A stretch of DNA of 64,000 nucleotides from Strongyloides papillosus (GCA_005656395.1 SRSI01000036.1:62001-126000); one strand, 5' to 3'. Counted from the first letter of the stretch, positions 1 to 13,365 are shown. Made by a program: numbers and translations. Notes: generated by a model from the letters alone, not told the origin.

Positions 1-365
1 GAAAAATTTTAAAACATTAATACTAAGTGCCATCAATTCATAACATAAGAAATTAAGTGGAAAATTAATTATTATTTCTAATTAATCTACAAAATAAGAT
101 TGAATCTTTTATGTCGATTTTTTATGTAAACAGAAAATTAAACACGCTATTTTCATTAATTTGATAAAAAACTATCTTATACAAAAAAATGTAAGACTTT
201 TTTATGTTAATTTTCAAAACAATTTTTGATTGTGTTAACAATATATGTGTTTTAAAACAAGTATAATATCGTAACAATTATATAAATAGAAATATCTAAT
301 ATAATTTATAATAATTTTGTAAAAATATTAAGTGCACACTAATAGACACTATTTAAATTTTTTAA
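1..365. other. AT-rich sequence, no gene seen
   Basis: Both strands carry dense stop codons and long A/T runs. I see no recognisable coding, RNA or repeat structure here. Confidence 0.5.
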
Positions 366-554
366 TTGATAATTAGTAAGCTTTATTTAATTAATCATCG
401 CAAAAAATTCTATCGTTTAAAATTAAATACTAAAAAAAGCCGTCAAGTAAGAATTAGTACTCCAAAGGACCCAACTAAAAAGAAAATGATACTCAGAGCG
501 CGCAAAACCTCGGGTCGTGCTAAGATAAAGATCATGGAAAATCCCATAAATTAA
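366..554 (+). other. Possible small basic coding remnant
   Basis: An open frame of 62 codons whose last two thirds are clearly less AT-rich than the surroundings. It encodes a very Lys/Arg-rich tail with short stretches such as RILRARK-like and KTSGRAKIKIMENPIN. It begins after an in-frame stop at a TTG, so there is no ATG; if real it would be a terminal exon or a fragment of a decayed gene. I do not recognise the family. The composition shift over about 140 bases is the only support, and a chance open frame remains quite possible. Confidence 0.2.
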
Positions 555-3500
555 AATTAATTCATTTATTCATTTTCAATAATTTTTATAATTCTTTTTA
601 TTCATTTTTTATATCACCATTTTTATAATTAATTGTTATAATTTTAGTTATAGTTTCTTTACTCAAAAAAGTCTATGTTAATATTGTGTAGTACCTTCGT
701 CACGCATCTCTTTTCTATGCCAATCAAAATAATTTAACTCATCACCTTAAAAAAACAATTAGTAAAATCTGATCAGAAGACTTGAACTTTATCTAGCATT
801 TTAAATTAGACAAATTACGAATTTTTGCAATAAATTATATAATTTTAGAAATTATGTAATGATATAATAATAAATTACTAGTTCATAATTTTTAATTTCT
901 AGATTAAAATGGATAATTTCCTACTTTTCAACGTGGAACAGTGTATGTATATTTACACGTACTCAAATACATAAAATTATATTATAATAACTAAAACATA
1001 AATATTATATAGTAATTTTAAATGTAATTTTTATATATACGTGTAATGAATTTCGTGGGTAACATCGCTTAATAATACTATACTACTAGTAATATAATAG
1101 AAATCAAACAGAATTACTACATATTTAAATTGTTTTTAATATGTAATAATTTGCTTCTTAAGTATGTCTTTATTATTTTTCTATTTTCTAAAGAACTGTT
1201 AGCTTGCTAAATACAACATGAGTATATATTTAAAAAAATTATTTATTATTCTTCATCATTCTATACTATAAGAAAAGTATCTGGTAAAAATGTAAATTTT
1301 TATAGATAAAGTGTTTACTCTTTAATGAATTACCCAGATTGTTTAAAAATTATAAAGAACGAAAAAAATCTCCTCGAGTAACTATTTTTAATTATCAAAA
1401 AAAACTTAATATGAGTATATGACAAGATAATAGTCAATATAAAGTGTGCTTATGGCATAAACAATAATATAATTAGCCTTATCTTTGAAGAATCTTTTTT
1501 TAACCAAAAAGTTATTTTCCAACAAAACTCAAAACATTTTTATTTTGATTGAAAAAAGGCCAAGAAATGGATTTAGAGATTAAAAAGTTAAAAGTATTAA
1601 AAAGATCATATTATTTTATAAAAAATCTTATCTTTATAACTACTTAACAATGTGTATTTTCAGTGAAGAATCTAACATTACTATTTTTGCAAATCAATAT
1701 AATCAGAGTTTAAATTTGTTATATAAAGAAAATGTTATAGGTACCATTAGGATTAGAAAAAAAATTTATTAAATTACTCCAAAAAAACAGGAAATTTTTT
1801 TCAAAGTAACAAAGAAAACATTTTTTGTTTTTTTTATCCGGGCCGTATTTAAAAATGTTCATTTATGACTGTACCAATTTTAAAAAACATTTTTATATCA
1901 TCATATACAAATTTCACATTTATTTAAACTGTATATATCCAATATGCACAGTTACTATTAGAAAAATGAAATTATAATAATAAAGAATTTATCAATAAGT
2001 TGAATCTTATATTGTAACAGAAATCATTGGAGAAAAGATACCTCTGTATGTAATATCAAAATTATAACAGTAATAATTTGATTTTGTTAATTTTTTTTAT
2101 ATTTTCTGAACAATTTATAATAACTATAATAATTTATTTTTTAAATTTTATACTTTTATATAATTTTAAAGGTTATAATTATTTTTTCTGGATTTTAAAA
2201 TTTCTGAGATTATTTATTATCTAATTTACTGCTTAAATTCTTATATTCAAATAGTAAAAACTACTGCCAGTAATTCACTGAATTGATGTTCTGTATTTTT
2301 ATTAATGTTTACAATGTGGCCTTGTGTATTGTGACACAGAGTTTTATCTTATAAAAAAATTAAGTCAAATTTCTAAAAGACTATTTTTTGACAACGGCAT
2401 TATTTTTAAATACGAATTCAAAATAAAAGATGTTTTCTATTTTTTAAAGATTTATATTCTTTTTAAGAAAAAATTTTGAAATTTCTTCTCAGCACGTAAT
2501 TTAATTGTTTTGCAAGTGATATAATTAAAAATAGTGTAGGATTAAAATATAAAACAGGCTGTTTATAGTATAAATAATTTATCATTAGAATATTTTAAAA
2601 TGAATCATCATTTACCACAATAAGGAAAAGACATAAAGTTTTATCATATTTTTTTCACTTCATTTATTATAAAAATATCGCTATTTTAATCAGATAAATA
2701 TAAGAATGTACTTGTCAAATTGGTCATTGCATAAAAATTTTTTTTTTACAATTTACATCTATGCTTTTTTTAACAATCAAATGTAAAATTATCTTCATAA
2801 TAACAATTTATTTTTTCAATGTCCTAATAGAAACACACAAAAAATTGGAAAGGAAATTTTTTCTGCAATTTACAGAAAAGCTGGTGAACCATGCAATTAA
2901 TATAGAAATATTTCTGTTAAATCAAAAATATTTTCTTTGAACATTGTAAAAGATAAACTAAATTTCTTAATTTAAAACAAATATTTAGTATTATTTCTTC
3001 TCAAAGCATTGTATACGAGAACATCTTACGAATATCTTATAGAGATCTGCAAAAGACAATACATCTACTATGTATTAAATTTGATTTACAGAAAAAAATT
3101 GTAAAATATATTTTTCCTGCAGTAATTTTTCAGACAACTATAATTAAAGAAATATTTTTATGTGAACAAGAATGATAAATTATTAAATAGTTAAGAAGAC
3201 GGTGTTTCTATAATAAATAAAGGTTATGTAATAATCAAGACTTACTTTTCGTTTGTCAAAATTTTTACATATGAAAACAGTACACCAGTAAAGCAAAAAC
3301 TTACATAATTTTTTTGCTTTTATCTGAATTTTATTTCTTAGTAATAAAATAGTAATTTGCACATTCATAAACATGATAATTTTTGAAAGCTAACTCATTA
3401 AAACATATATATTTTATGGGAAAAAGTTTTGAAAGTTTTGGAGATTAAAAATGTATGAAATTAACATTGCAGAATGATCATAAATATAATCATAAAATGT

Positions 3501-6464
3501 GTATAGTCAAGAAAATATTTGATATTAATCTCTACTTTCGAATTTCATACTATAAATATTATGACTTTTTTTTGCATATTTTCTTGATTGACTATTTGAA
3601 ATAAACCTATGATAAATAGAGTATCCATATGGATCATTAAATTATCTAATGATAAAAACAATAAACCATAACCTATTTTTAATTTATTATGATCTAAGTA
3701 AAATAAACATAAAAATTTTTGTTATTTACCGAATGGAAACATATATAGTTTCCGGTTAAAGATATTAAAAAAAGTAGACAACTCTATTTCAAATTCTAAT
3801 AACAATAAAATAAGTATAAAAAATCGTCAGATAATGATTTCAACTTTATGAAAAGAAAAGCAGAATGTTCTAAATTGATAAAGAGAATAAGTATTTGAAT
3901 TTTATTCATAATGAATATTATTGAAGTATTCAAACGCTATAAAATTTTGTATTCAATATAGTTACAGTTTTAAAAGAATTTTAATATTCGGTATAAAATT
4001 CCTATTGTTCTTGATTCAAGTGACGAAGGTGGAAAATATTCAACAAATAATTCTTCGTGTTTTTAAAACAAAGAAAAATTTGAATACAGTAGGAGTCATT
4101 GAAGTTATTATAATAATTTAAAAAAGTGTTACTTTTTTAACGCTAAAAGATTTTTTAAGATCTTATATTTATTTGTAAGCTTAAAATCTCAGCTATAAAT
4201 TTCTAAAAAATAGATGAAAAAAGATAAATTAATAAAATAATTAGAAGAGGTTATTTGACTTTTTTTAAATAATTGTAGGATTTGATAATTTTTCGAAATG
4301 ATGTAACTTTTTTTAAACATAATAACTTTTTATAATATTAGATTCTTTTAGTAGTTCAAACTGTTTTCTAAAACATAATTTAAGATTTGTTATTTGATAT
4401 CGATTGTAAGTAAAACAAAAGATATTTTAAAATAAATATTTTTAATAAATATTAAGCTAATAATTTTAAGTATTTAAAAATATTCATATTTGTGACAATC
4501 AAAAGCAATAAATATTTAATCATATAAAATATTATCAATGAAAAATTTTAGTTATATATTTGCTTTAATTTTTTTTTATAAAAATATTTAAAAAATGTTA
4601 TTTTTACAACAAAATTATGAATAACATTTAACGTTTCATAACTTTATTTTAAATTTAATATTTTATAACTATTTTTGAAATATGTTGTAGGAAATAAATT
4701 TATCTATCAGATAATTTTAACATTACAAATAAAATATTAGGTTTTGAAAAAGTTACACTTTTTCAAATGTTTACGATGATATTGTTGAAATTCTGTAGAT
4801 AGTTTAGTTTACGATCTTATTTCACAGAGTTACTCGAAAAATAGGCGACTAAACTAAATATTAATAACTTTTTAATACTGAATAAAATTTTATGTTATCA
4901 TACGAATTTGATAGCCTCACATTTTTTATACAATATATTTCATAATCGTTTTTTAATCTAATGTTTAAAAAAAGTTATATAATTTTACAAAGTGACATTT
5001 TTTCTATACTTTTTCTTTTAAAAATAAACATAACTTTTTTTGCAAATGATAATTTTTTCCATAGTATTTAGTCCTTTAGTGACCCGATTTTTCTTTAAAT
5101 TTTGAAAAGAAGCAATATTAAAAGTTAATTGTAATTAAAGTAATATATTTTTCTGTAGTAAAAATTTTGTAAAGTTTTTTAACGATAACAAATTGAATAT
5201 TAAAAAAATGAATGTAATCTTGGTAATACATATAAAAAACGTTTAGACTTATAAAATGTCAATTATTAAAATTATTTAACTATTTGCTTTTCATTTTTAC
5301 TAAATATTTAAAAGTTGTAAAAATCTCTATTAAATATTTTTACTAGGAACAAAAACACATAATATTTAAAGTCCTATAACTTTACTTATTATGGATTTTT
5401 AACAATGGATCTTTTTATACCTTACAGAAAAGAAGTTGAGATCTTGCATAACTATAACAAGTAAAAATATTAAAATATAAAAAAAATTGTATTAGTTTTT
5501 TATGCAGACAAATGTTTATTTTTTGATAAAAAGGTACAGAAAAAAATTGGTAGTTATATAAATCTTTAGAAGTATCTTTAAAATTACGGTCCAAAATCGA
5601 TCTTAAAATATATTTTAGAAAACAAGTGAGGCTATTAAATGAATATAATGATTCAAAATTCTACATACATAAATAGGTTATAATGATCAATTGAATTGCA
5701 TATTTTTTAAGATATTCTAGATGTTGTTACGACTAGAAATAAAAATATATTAATTTTTTTATGATTTGTTTGTTATAGGTTCAAAGTCTAATAATATCTC
5801 ACTTACTAAGTTAATGGTTTATTTGAATCTTTAAAATAGTGGTTTATCAACGTTTTATTTATTGTCTGTTGAATCTATAAAACAATAACATTTAAATTTA
5901 AAAATGACGTGACTTTAATGCTTTTATGGAACTAAAAATCAATTAGAACTGTAATAGTATAATTTATCAAAATTATTTTTAAACACTACTCTTTACTTTA
6001 TGTTTATCATTAATTATTGCAGTAATATTTAATGTAAATGTCATATTAAGTTAAACATACTTTACACAGTAAAACTTTGATTCTTTTTAAAAACACAAAG
6101 TGTATATTGTGTCAACTTGAAGGCGGTATTAGACATGATGCCATTTTATCAACACATTTTACAATGAATCAAAATTTAAGAATTATTCATTTTTTTAATA
6201 TTCGTTTAAAAACATTATTGTAATAAATATTCCATTTTTATTTATTTATTTTTAATAATCCAACCGTAGACTCGTCTTTGCAGATTACATCTAAGTCGTA
6301 ATTTATATTTTATAAATTTCTAAATTTTAATAAACAGCCGAGGGCCCTTTATTAGCTGTCTTCGTTCAATCTTCTAAGACATTTCACTAGAATGTTTTTA
6401 GTTTATAACTTGGATAATTATTAATTAATCCATAAATTATTGCGTTTTATCTTTATTACTGAAT
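555..6464. other. Long AT-rich desert, no gene seen
   Basis: Almost 6 kb with no credible open frame on either strand. Between about 4.1 and 5.6 kb the words aaaaagtta/taactttttt recur irregularly, perhaps an old diverged tandem array, but I cannot align units with confidence. One short hairpin is listed separately. Confidence 0.5.
3503..3595. repeat. Short inverted repeat (hairpin)
   Basis: atagtcaagaaaata on the left is matched by tattttcttgattgactat on the right, about 60 bases apart. This could be a small MITE relic or chance pairing in AT-rich DNA. Confidence 0.4.
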
Positions 6465-6710
6465 TTGACCTTTCAAAAAAGACATAATTCAAAAACCATT
6501 ATTAACTTTATAGAAAGAAATTTATGACAAAATTATATAAAAAATAACTAAAAAAGGTATATTTTTTTAAAATAACTAAGCCAATTGTAGAATAAAACTT
6601 TTGAGCTTCATTTTTTCTTTCAAATAAAAAAACGTACATTATGGCTTTTTACTTATAAAAATCGGTTAAATTTGAAAAAGTGCTATGATAAAGACTAATT
6701 TGTTTTCTTA
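6465..6710. repeat. Dispersed relic of the 520-bp satellite unit
   Basis: The order of words (gacctttcaaa, then taactaagccaattgtag, then aaaaatcggttaaatttga, then gataaagactaattt) matches one unit of the tandem array at 36.0-38.1 kb with substitutions. It shows the unit exists outside the array. Confidence 0.5.
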
Positions 6711-7907
6711 TTTTTTTATTTTAGGCATTATATACTAAAATATCAGCGTGTAGTTTATGAGTTTTTTTAAGAATTTACTATCAATCATAGAATTATAACT
6801 GAAAATTTGTATTTTTTATATTGTGTTGAGTTGTTATTCTTTAAGTAAGCTTTATCTAATTTTATTATTTTTTCAATAAAATATTTTTAGACTAAAAATA
6901 ATATACTATATATTGTAAAAATGTTAACCACAATTAAAATCAAATATTGTTGTTATAAAAGCAATTGTGTAATCATGAGTAATACAACAGACTTTATCAT
7001 TTTGATGATCAGATACATTTTTAGTCAAAATGTATAAATAAATACGGTATTTATTGTAAAATGATGTCATTTATTAAAAAAAATGTATATTTTAATAATA
7101 TAGTTTTATACACAGTAAAAATTAAATATATACTTTTTTTGAATTATTAAATAATTTTTATAATAATATATACATTATTTCAAAGAACTATTAACAAAAG
7201 AATTCTAATGTTTTAAGAGTTTAATTTAAGTATGATTCATGGTTAAAACAACATATTATAAATGTAGATTTAAAGCACCAATAAAAATTTTTGTAATGCT
7301 GTTATTTTAATGTTAGTGATTTTTTGTAGTGTAATTTTATGACTTTTACTTAATAAAGTATTTACTTTGAATTACTTGTTTTTTCTTCTACAAAAATTTT
7401 TTATCGATAGTATTTTATGATCAATGGTCATTTTTAAATTAATTCAAAATGCTTCAACTTTATAAATTAATTTAAAAGATATTGTTTTTTTATTGATAAG
7501 ACATGATATTTTTAAATTTACTATTATTTTGTTTTTTTAAGATTATTACCAAGTGTTAACTCGTATTATTTATCATTGTTTACACACATAATCAGTTTTT
7601 GTAATATACTATAATAACTTTATTGACAAGACTTCAAACTAACTAACTTTAACTATTTAGAATTATATCTTATTTTGAATTTTATAATAAAAAGCCAGGA
7701 TAATTTCTATGAATTCAAAATCATTTTATACAAATATACTATATTGAAAAAATAGATTCCAACTTTAAACATTATAATCTTTTACAGATCTTAAGTTAAA
7801 ATGTACGTTAAAGTTATACTATTCCACAGCTTTACCGGATACGCTTCAATTAATATGCATATAAGAGCTGTTCTCTTATAAACATGGGCATTCTTTAGTT
7901 TATCATA
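6711..7907. other. AT-rich sequence, no gene seen
   Basis: No open frame or repeat structure that I can support. Confidence 0.5.
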
Positions 7908-8773
7908 CATGGTCTATCCCAAAATGTAATGAGAATGAATTCACTACGACTCCCACAGGCATCGGATTTAAAAGGTGAGGATATCGTTTTGTAGAGAAAA
8001 TTTTCCTCTACAAAATGGTATATATTCCATTTTAATTCGAGCACTACAAAATTTTCTATATTAAAAAAGTAGACCCATGTTTTGTACTCTCGTCACGGCA
8101 AAAAAATCATCATCGTCACAAACTAAAAATTTTTTAATTTCCTTAACAATGAACATGCAAAAAAATGTCAAAAGCGTTGAGCATTTGAATTTTGTGCAAA
8201 ACATGAAAAAAATGTTACAGAAACTTAGAAAATTTGAGAACAAAATATAAAAGAAAATTTTTGTGATCAGTCCAAATTCTTCATGTATACGGCTATTTAA
8301 AGCATTCGTCGAAGATAATCGTACATTTTATAAATTCCCAAAGTAATTTTCTCTTAGATAGTTTTTAATTTTGAAGAGTAGAAAGAAGTTACACGTTGTA
8401 GGTTAGATCTATAGGAGGCAACAGGTAAAGTAGGAATAATTACCGAACATAAAAACTCTTCAACAGGCAATGATGAGTGACTCAATGTATAATCAATAAT
8501 TGGCTTGTAGATCTTTTACTTTTGACGTCTTATTTTTATTTTTTGAAAATTTTTTACCATCTAAAAGTATGAAATTTTTGCGCATGACAGGGGTACCAAA
8601 CATGGGTCCACTTTTTTTTAACATAAAAAATTTTGTAGTGCTCGGATTTAAATGGAAGATATACCACTTTGTAGAGGAAAATTTTCTCTACAAAACGGTA
8701 TCCTCACCTTTTAAATCCGATGCCTGTGGAGTTTGTAATGAATTCATTCTCATTACTTTTAGGACAGACCATG
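7908..8773. mobile_element. Fold-back MITE, TA target duplication
   Basis: The left arm starts catggtctatccc and runs about 190 bases. The right arm ends with the reverse complement gggacagaccatg-like sequence (taggacagaccatg). Matching blocks inside the arms include gcatcggatttaaaaggtga against tcaccttttaaatccgatgc. Each arm also carries its own small hairpin around a tgtagagaaaattttcctctaca motif. TA flanks both ends (7906-7907 and 8774-8775), as expected for Tc1/mariner-type insertion. The centre has no transposase, so the element is non-autonomous. Open frames at 8061-8243 (minus) and 8500-8793 (plus) lie in or across it and are not credible genes. Confidence 0.8.
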
Positions 8774-9115
8774 TATATCACTTACATTCTTGATAATAAA
8801 ATGTTAAATATCACTTAATCGCTTTACCATATACATAGATTGATTCTGGAGACTTTCTCTTAGAGGAATTCTCTAGGATTACAATTTATTTATTACCTAT
8901 GCATGATCTAAAATCTTAGTTTTCCTTCTTTCCTACTCTTTTAAAATGTTTACATTCTTAGATACATAAATCTTGTAGCTTCATAAAAGTATAAACTATA
9001 GAAACACAAAGAAAATTATTATTTTTATATAGTATTTCTTACCTTTCATTTTCATAGCATTAATATAAACTTAAAAATATAATTTTCAAAGAATATTTAT
9101 TAAAAATGTTCAATA
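8774..9115. other. AT-rich sequence, no gene seen
   Basis: Nothing recognisable. Confidence 0.5.
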
Positions 9116-9337
9116 ATGTTTCTAAAAATTATTGAAAATTTTAGTATAAATTATGTAAAATTACTGGAAAATAGTAATGCAGATAAAGTTATTTTCTTGA
9201 TTACTTTTCATATATTTTTAATATATACTCTACTTTCATTTTTAATATACAAAAAGGTTTCAAAACTACATATTATTTCACAATCTATAAAAAAATTATA
9301 TAAAGCCAATATTTTAACTGTTAGGATATTTTCATAA
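9116..9337 (+). CDS. Doubtful small ORF with one hydrophobic segment
   Basis: An ATG-started open frame of 73 codons. Residues about 24-46 are strongly hydrophobic (VIFLITFHIFLIYTLLSFLIY) and would fit a single membrane span followed by a Lys-rich tail. There is no family resemblance and no supporting context. In DNA this AT-rich, Phe/Ile/Leu/Lys runs arise by chance, so the reading is weak. Confidence 0.15.
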   Translation: MFLKIIENFSINYVKLLENSNADKVIFLITFHIFLIYTLLSFLIYKKVSKLHIISQSIKKLYKANILTVRIFS

Positions 9338-9586
9338 GATTTATTCACTTATTAAATTAAATTTGAAAATTAAATATTTCATATTTTAGCATAATATAAA
9401 ATTAGTTAACTTTACGAAAAGCATATAAAAAAATTAAACAATAGGATAAATGTAATACAGTTACAATCTAAAAACAATTTCTATTATGTATATGAATTTA
9501 ATAAATCCATATTAAAAAGTTAAGAAATTTTCTAATTTTTACTTATGTGAATAATGGAAGATAAGTTGAATTGTCTGAAAATTTAA

Positions 9587-9895
9587 AATGTTATGATTAA
9601 ACGTATTAATGTACTTTGTATACGTTAATTGACATGTTACCAACTGCTTTTTAAATTCCTTTAAACGCAAAAATCTCATATTTATTTGGTTGTTATTCTT
9701 CATTTTATTCAATTTTATGCTTAAAAAATTTAGACCATCATGGCAGAAAATTCTAGTTTTTGACATTTCAAGTTCTTCAGAAAATCCAACTCATCTTCCA
9801 TCTTTTAGCGAATGAAAGTTATTTTTCAGATTATCATATTATGAATAAATGTATTAATGTATTTTGCATATATTAATTGACGAGTTTACAATCAC
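9587..9895. repeat. Two direct copies of a ~50-bp sequence
   Basis: cgtattaatgtactttgtat...gttaattgac near 9601-9634 recurs as tgtattaatgtattttgcat...attaattgac near 9849-9882, in the same orientation about 250 bases apart. This may be a terminal repeat of the decayed element to the right, but the link is not shown. Confidence 0.4.
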
Positions 9896-10895
9896 TTAAA
9901 TGCCATGACTATAATACTTAATAGTAATTTTAAGTTCAATTAGTAGAAAGATTGTAATCCTAACAGTTTTTCTCACCATCATCGTTTGTTTTTCTACTTT
10001 TCCTGCAAAGAAAAATTTTCCCCTAACAGTTATGAGTATATAAACACAAAAATATGATTACATTGTTAATTTGAAATGTTGTTTTGTTATTGTTTTTTCT
10101 ATGTAACCTTAATTACTAGCTTATTGTAATTTTAGTGTAGACTAGGAATAAAGAGAAACGTATAATTGTATTGTATGTGATAAAAGCTAAAGTAAGTTTC
10201 TTATTGTTACTAACTAATATTATCATAACTATTAGGTGGTCGCATTAAAGATTTTTGAAAAACTTGTGAAATTTTGTCTTATTTGTATTATTGTAAACTT
10301 CTTGTTAAATAAACTAATCTTTCAACCGGGCCATAAACCAACAAACATAAATAGTTTTACTAATTACAAAATATTTAATCAGAATATTATAACAATTCTT
10401 GAAAAAGAACTTCTAATAAGATATAGCCATATCTTAAGTAGAAGTTCTGATTTTTGTAATTTTGGAATAAGGTTTAGTGAACCAATCTCAAGGTTTTTAT
10501 TCATTTTAAAATATTAGTTATCTAAGTAGTAAATTTGGAGATCTTATATTTATATTGTTAAAAATTTAACTACTTGTATTGTGTAAGTATAATATTGTCT
10601 TTGTTTAATATCGTATTGTGTCTCTCTCAGGGTGGCCACATAAATACTTTACTTATAGTTAATAAATGAAATTTATACAGATCTGAGTTTTTGTTCTAAT
10701 AGGAATTGACACTAGCAACAACTTATTAAATTTTTACTCTCTATTTAATGGATTGATAAAATTACGGTAATTTCATAATATAAATCATTTACCTATGTAT
10801 TTATATGCATCTTTTAAACCTGTTTAACAATTAGATTACGTTAATAAAATTGTCAAATCATATTTTATATTCTTCTTATGTAATTCATTTTTTCT
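9896..10895. other. AT-rich sequence, no supported gene
   Basis: An open frame of 93 codons lies at 10236-10517 (plus) but has no ATG and no family resemblance. I treat it as unsupported. If the recombinase element to the right is real, its 3' end probably lies in this stretch. Confidence 0.4.
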
Positions 10896-11480
10896 TTAAT
10901 TCAGTATAGACTCAGCAAAAATTGCTTTATCACTTTTTTTGAATGTTTTTTTATAGTATTTTAGAAAGATAATACTAGATGACTACCGTACAGTATTCAA
11001 CACCATCTTCGATGAATATATTCTATTAATAATGCTTGTAACCACTCCTGATTCAAATTTCATGCTTTCTACTTGTATTTAAATCAGCAGCTTAGATATA
11101 TTTTTAAACCACTCTGAAATTGTGCCACTTTTAGCTTTAGTCTTTTTAATTGTACTAAAAAGAATATATTTATCACATTGAATACCCTTGTTAAATCAAA
11201 AGTAACTTTTAAGTAATGATTTTTCTGATATGTGATTACGAAATTCTCTATTTAAAAAATATAACACTTCGAGATGACTTTTTTTATTTATATCTTTTAC
11301 AATGAATTCATTGTGTTTCAGTGCCATCTTATAATCCATGTAGTCTATCAATTTGAATTTTATTTAGTTCACTTATTCTAGTTCTTGAAGTAACTGCTAT
11401 CAAAGATGCCAATTTTTTAACCATACTATCAATGCCACTTCTTTTATCATTTTCAACATATTTTAATAATATATCAATGT
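10896..11480 (-). pseudogene. Decayed tyrosine recombinase (YR) of a retroelement
   Basis: Read on the minus strand across several frame changes, this stretch shows the layout of a tyrosine recombinase catalytic domain. First comes VTSRTRISEL (about 11.38-11.40 kb), like the box-I Arg motif of lambda-type integrases and of DIRS/PAT elements. Next is TISEWFKNISKLL (about 11.1 kb), the usual segment before the His-x-x-Arg box. Then SGVVTSII, and finally VR-stop-SSSIIFLKYYKK, which matches the W-S-S...F...YY box carrying the catalytic Tyr, with the expected Trp changed to a stop. The frame ends at a TAA at 10896-10898. Several stops and shifts mean it is dead. DIRS/PAT elements are known in nematodes. 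No reverse transcriptase was found nearby, so Crypton-like or other YR elements remain possible. Confidence 0.5.
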
Positions 11481-12259
11481 TTCAATAAGATGCATTCTAT
11501 GTTTTTTGTAGATTTTGTTGGCGTTTACAAGATTATACTACGGCTAAAATCATTAAGTATTCTTTATTGTTGTTTATAAATTTCTTATTTTTTACCATAT
11601 AGTTAAAATTTTACATTGTCTAAACTTTATTATTATTTTAAAGATAAACTGTGATTACTATATAGTGTAAAAATATGCACAGAAACAAATTTAAAATTAA
11701 AAACATAACTATATATCTATTAATCATCTGTTTTCTCAGATTAAAAATACTCAGTTGATCTTTATGAAGTATCATTTCATTCTTAACACGCAATCATAAA
11801 ACTTTTTAGTAAACAATTTTTGCAGTTGACGTGTTACGTGATTCTTGAACTTTTTAATGATTTCTCTTACAAATAATGGCTTTCACATAAGACTATTTAA
11901 TCTTCTTTTTCCAGTATATTCTTAAGTTAGTATTTTATGAAAGAAAAGATCATTTTTAAAAGTATAATACTTTTTTGTTTAAAAGGGTCTCTTAATATGA
12001 GTGATACACTTTTCGTTGCGGGAAGGAGATCAAGAAAAGCACTTTCTTTTTTCTGTTTTACTAAAAAATATTTTGAATGCCATGCAAACATTATTGTTAT
12101 TAATAATTTTTTTTACATATGGTCGTACTTTTGGTATTAGTAATTGTCTTTTAAAAAAAGAATTTGTGCATTCATTTATAAAATAAGTTTACTATGAATC
12201 TGCATTAAATGTTTGAATAGTTTATGGTTTATCAGTTAGTATTATAATTTTTCCACGAG
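11481..12259 (-). pseudogene. Spacer of the YR element with coding traces
   Basis: This stretch lies between the YR domain and the gag-like frame. Minus-strand fragments around 12.0-12.1 kb look coding (for example CMAFKIFFSKTEKRKC), but no domain is recognisable. Plus-strand open frames at 11937-12140 and 12001-12186 are shadows of this region. Confidence 0.25.
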
Positions 12260-12783
12260 TATTAGTGATTACAGAAGAATTTGAATACATTTTTATTGAT
12301 TTTTTGGTATAGTACTAACAGGATACGTGTTCCATTAGAGAGATTAACCATTTTAAAAATTGTTTGGAAAGCTTTGAAAAAAGATTTTGTATTTGCTGTT
12401 AACTGATGTACAAAAGTTCGATTGAGAGCCTGAAGGAAAGCATAATCACTGTAGAATTTGTTGATGGGTGTTATATCTAAAAACTCTCTTAAAAATTATC
12501 ATTTGAAGTTACTTTCTTCTACATTTTCCTGTACATTACATGGTTCTGCGTTAACAGCATGAATTTGCCCTGAAACAAAGTTATTTTGTCATTTTTGTGA
12601 TCTACTATCATTCTTATTTTTTTATGTCTAAACGTTTTGATAAGAAATTGAAATATTGATGGATAGTGTTGTTAATTAACAAACGTGTAGTATTGACATC
12701 GTTGCCTTAAAGTTAAGGATAGTAATGACCTTCCGTAATTGAGCAGAGCTGTGAAATTCTACTAATGTAGCACATGATGACAT
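12260..12783 (-). pseudogene. Decayed gag-like or unknown ORF upstream of YR
   Basis: A minus-strand frame opens at an ATG (12781-12783) and stays in one frame for about 95 codons, interrupted by four in-frame stops, to a stop at 12500-12502. It begins MSSCATLVEFHSSAQLRKV and later has SGQIHAVNAEPCNVQENVEE. Reading resumes in another frame with FLREFLDITPINKFYSDYAF and NRTFVHQLTANTKSFFKAF. The composition and residue mix are protein-like and unlike the surrounding desert. Its position just 5' of a tyrosine recombinase suggests the first ORF (gag-like) of a YR retroelement, but no zinc knuckle or other defining motif is visible. Confidence 0.35.
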
Positions 12784-13365
12784 TTTTTGAACTCATACAC
12801 ACCTACTGAACGTTTCTATATAATACTTTTAATATCATTTAAATATATCATTATTAATTTAAATAAAAACTTTATCTTACCTGCATTATTTATTGTTTAT
12901 ATGGAGATTCCACCGAGATCTGGTGTTATGTAGTGAATGAAAATTCTTTTCTACAACTGCCATGTCTTAACTACGTGGAACAATCGCTATCACTATTAAA
13001 TAGTATTAAAACAACTAATTTTGATTTTGAGAAAGACCACTAATCTTATTTACGTTAATTATAAAAAACGTTTAAGAAAAAAAATTATATGTTATCAAAG
13101 GTATTAACTTAGTTTACAAAAAAATAAAAGCTGTTAAACTAATGGGACATGATTAATTAACGAAATTAAAATATACCAATCCTGAAACGAAATATGTTAT
13201 TATTTCGAAAATAATTTTTGTACTATTTACGATATGAAAGTTGGGAGCATGTACACGCCCACTAAATGTATGTATACATTACTTTCGATATCATTAAAAT
13301 ATATCATTTTTCATTTTAAATAAAGGTTTTATCTTACCTGTATTATTTATTGTTGACAATCCCGG
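12784..13365. repeat. Two direct ~110-bp repeats ahead of the YR element
   Basis: atatatcattattaatttaaataaa...ttatcttacctgcattatttattgtt (about 12843-12898) recurs as atatatcatttttcattttaaataaa...ttatcttacctgtattatttattgtt (about 13299-13354). Flanking bases such as the acacacctact/acacgcccact words and the atatcattaaa words also match. The copies are in direct orientation with a period of about 455 bases. They lie immediately 5' (minus-strand sense) of the gag-like start and may be the leader or terminal direct repeats of that element. Confidence 0.5.

Noticed and set aside
8500..8793. 97-codon plus-strand open frame
   Set aside because: It lies in and across the right arm of the fold-back MITE at 7908-8773, has no ATG start and no family resemblance.
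10236..10517. 93-codon plus-strand open frame
   Set aside because: It starts at GTG, has no recognisable domain, and the flanking element reads on the opposite strand. Kept as unsupported.
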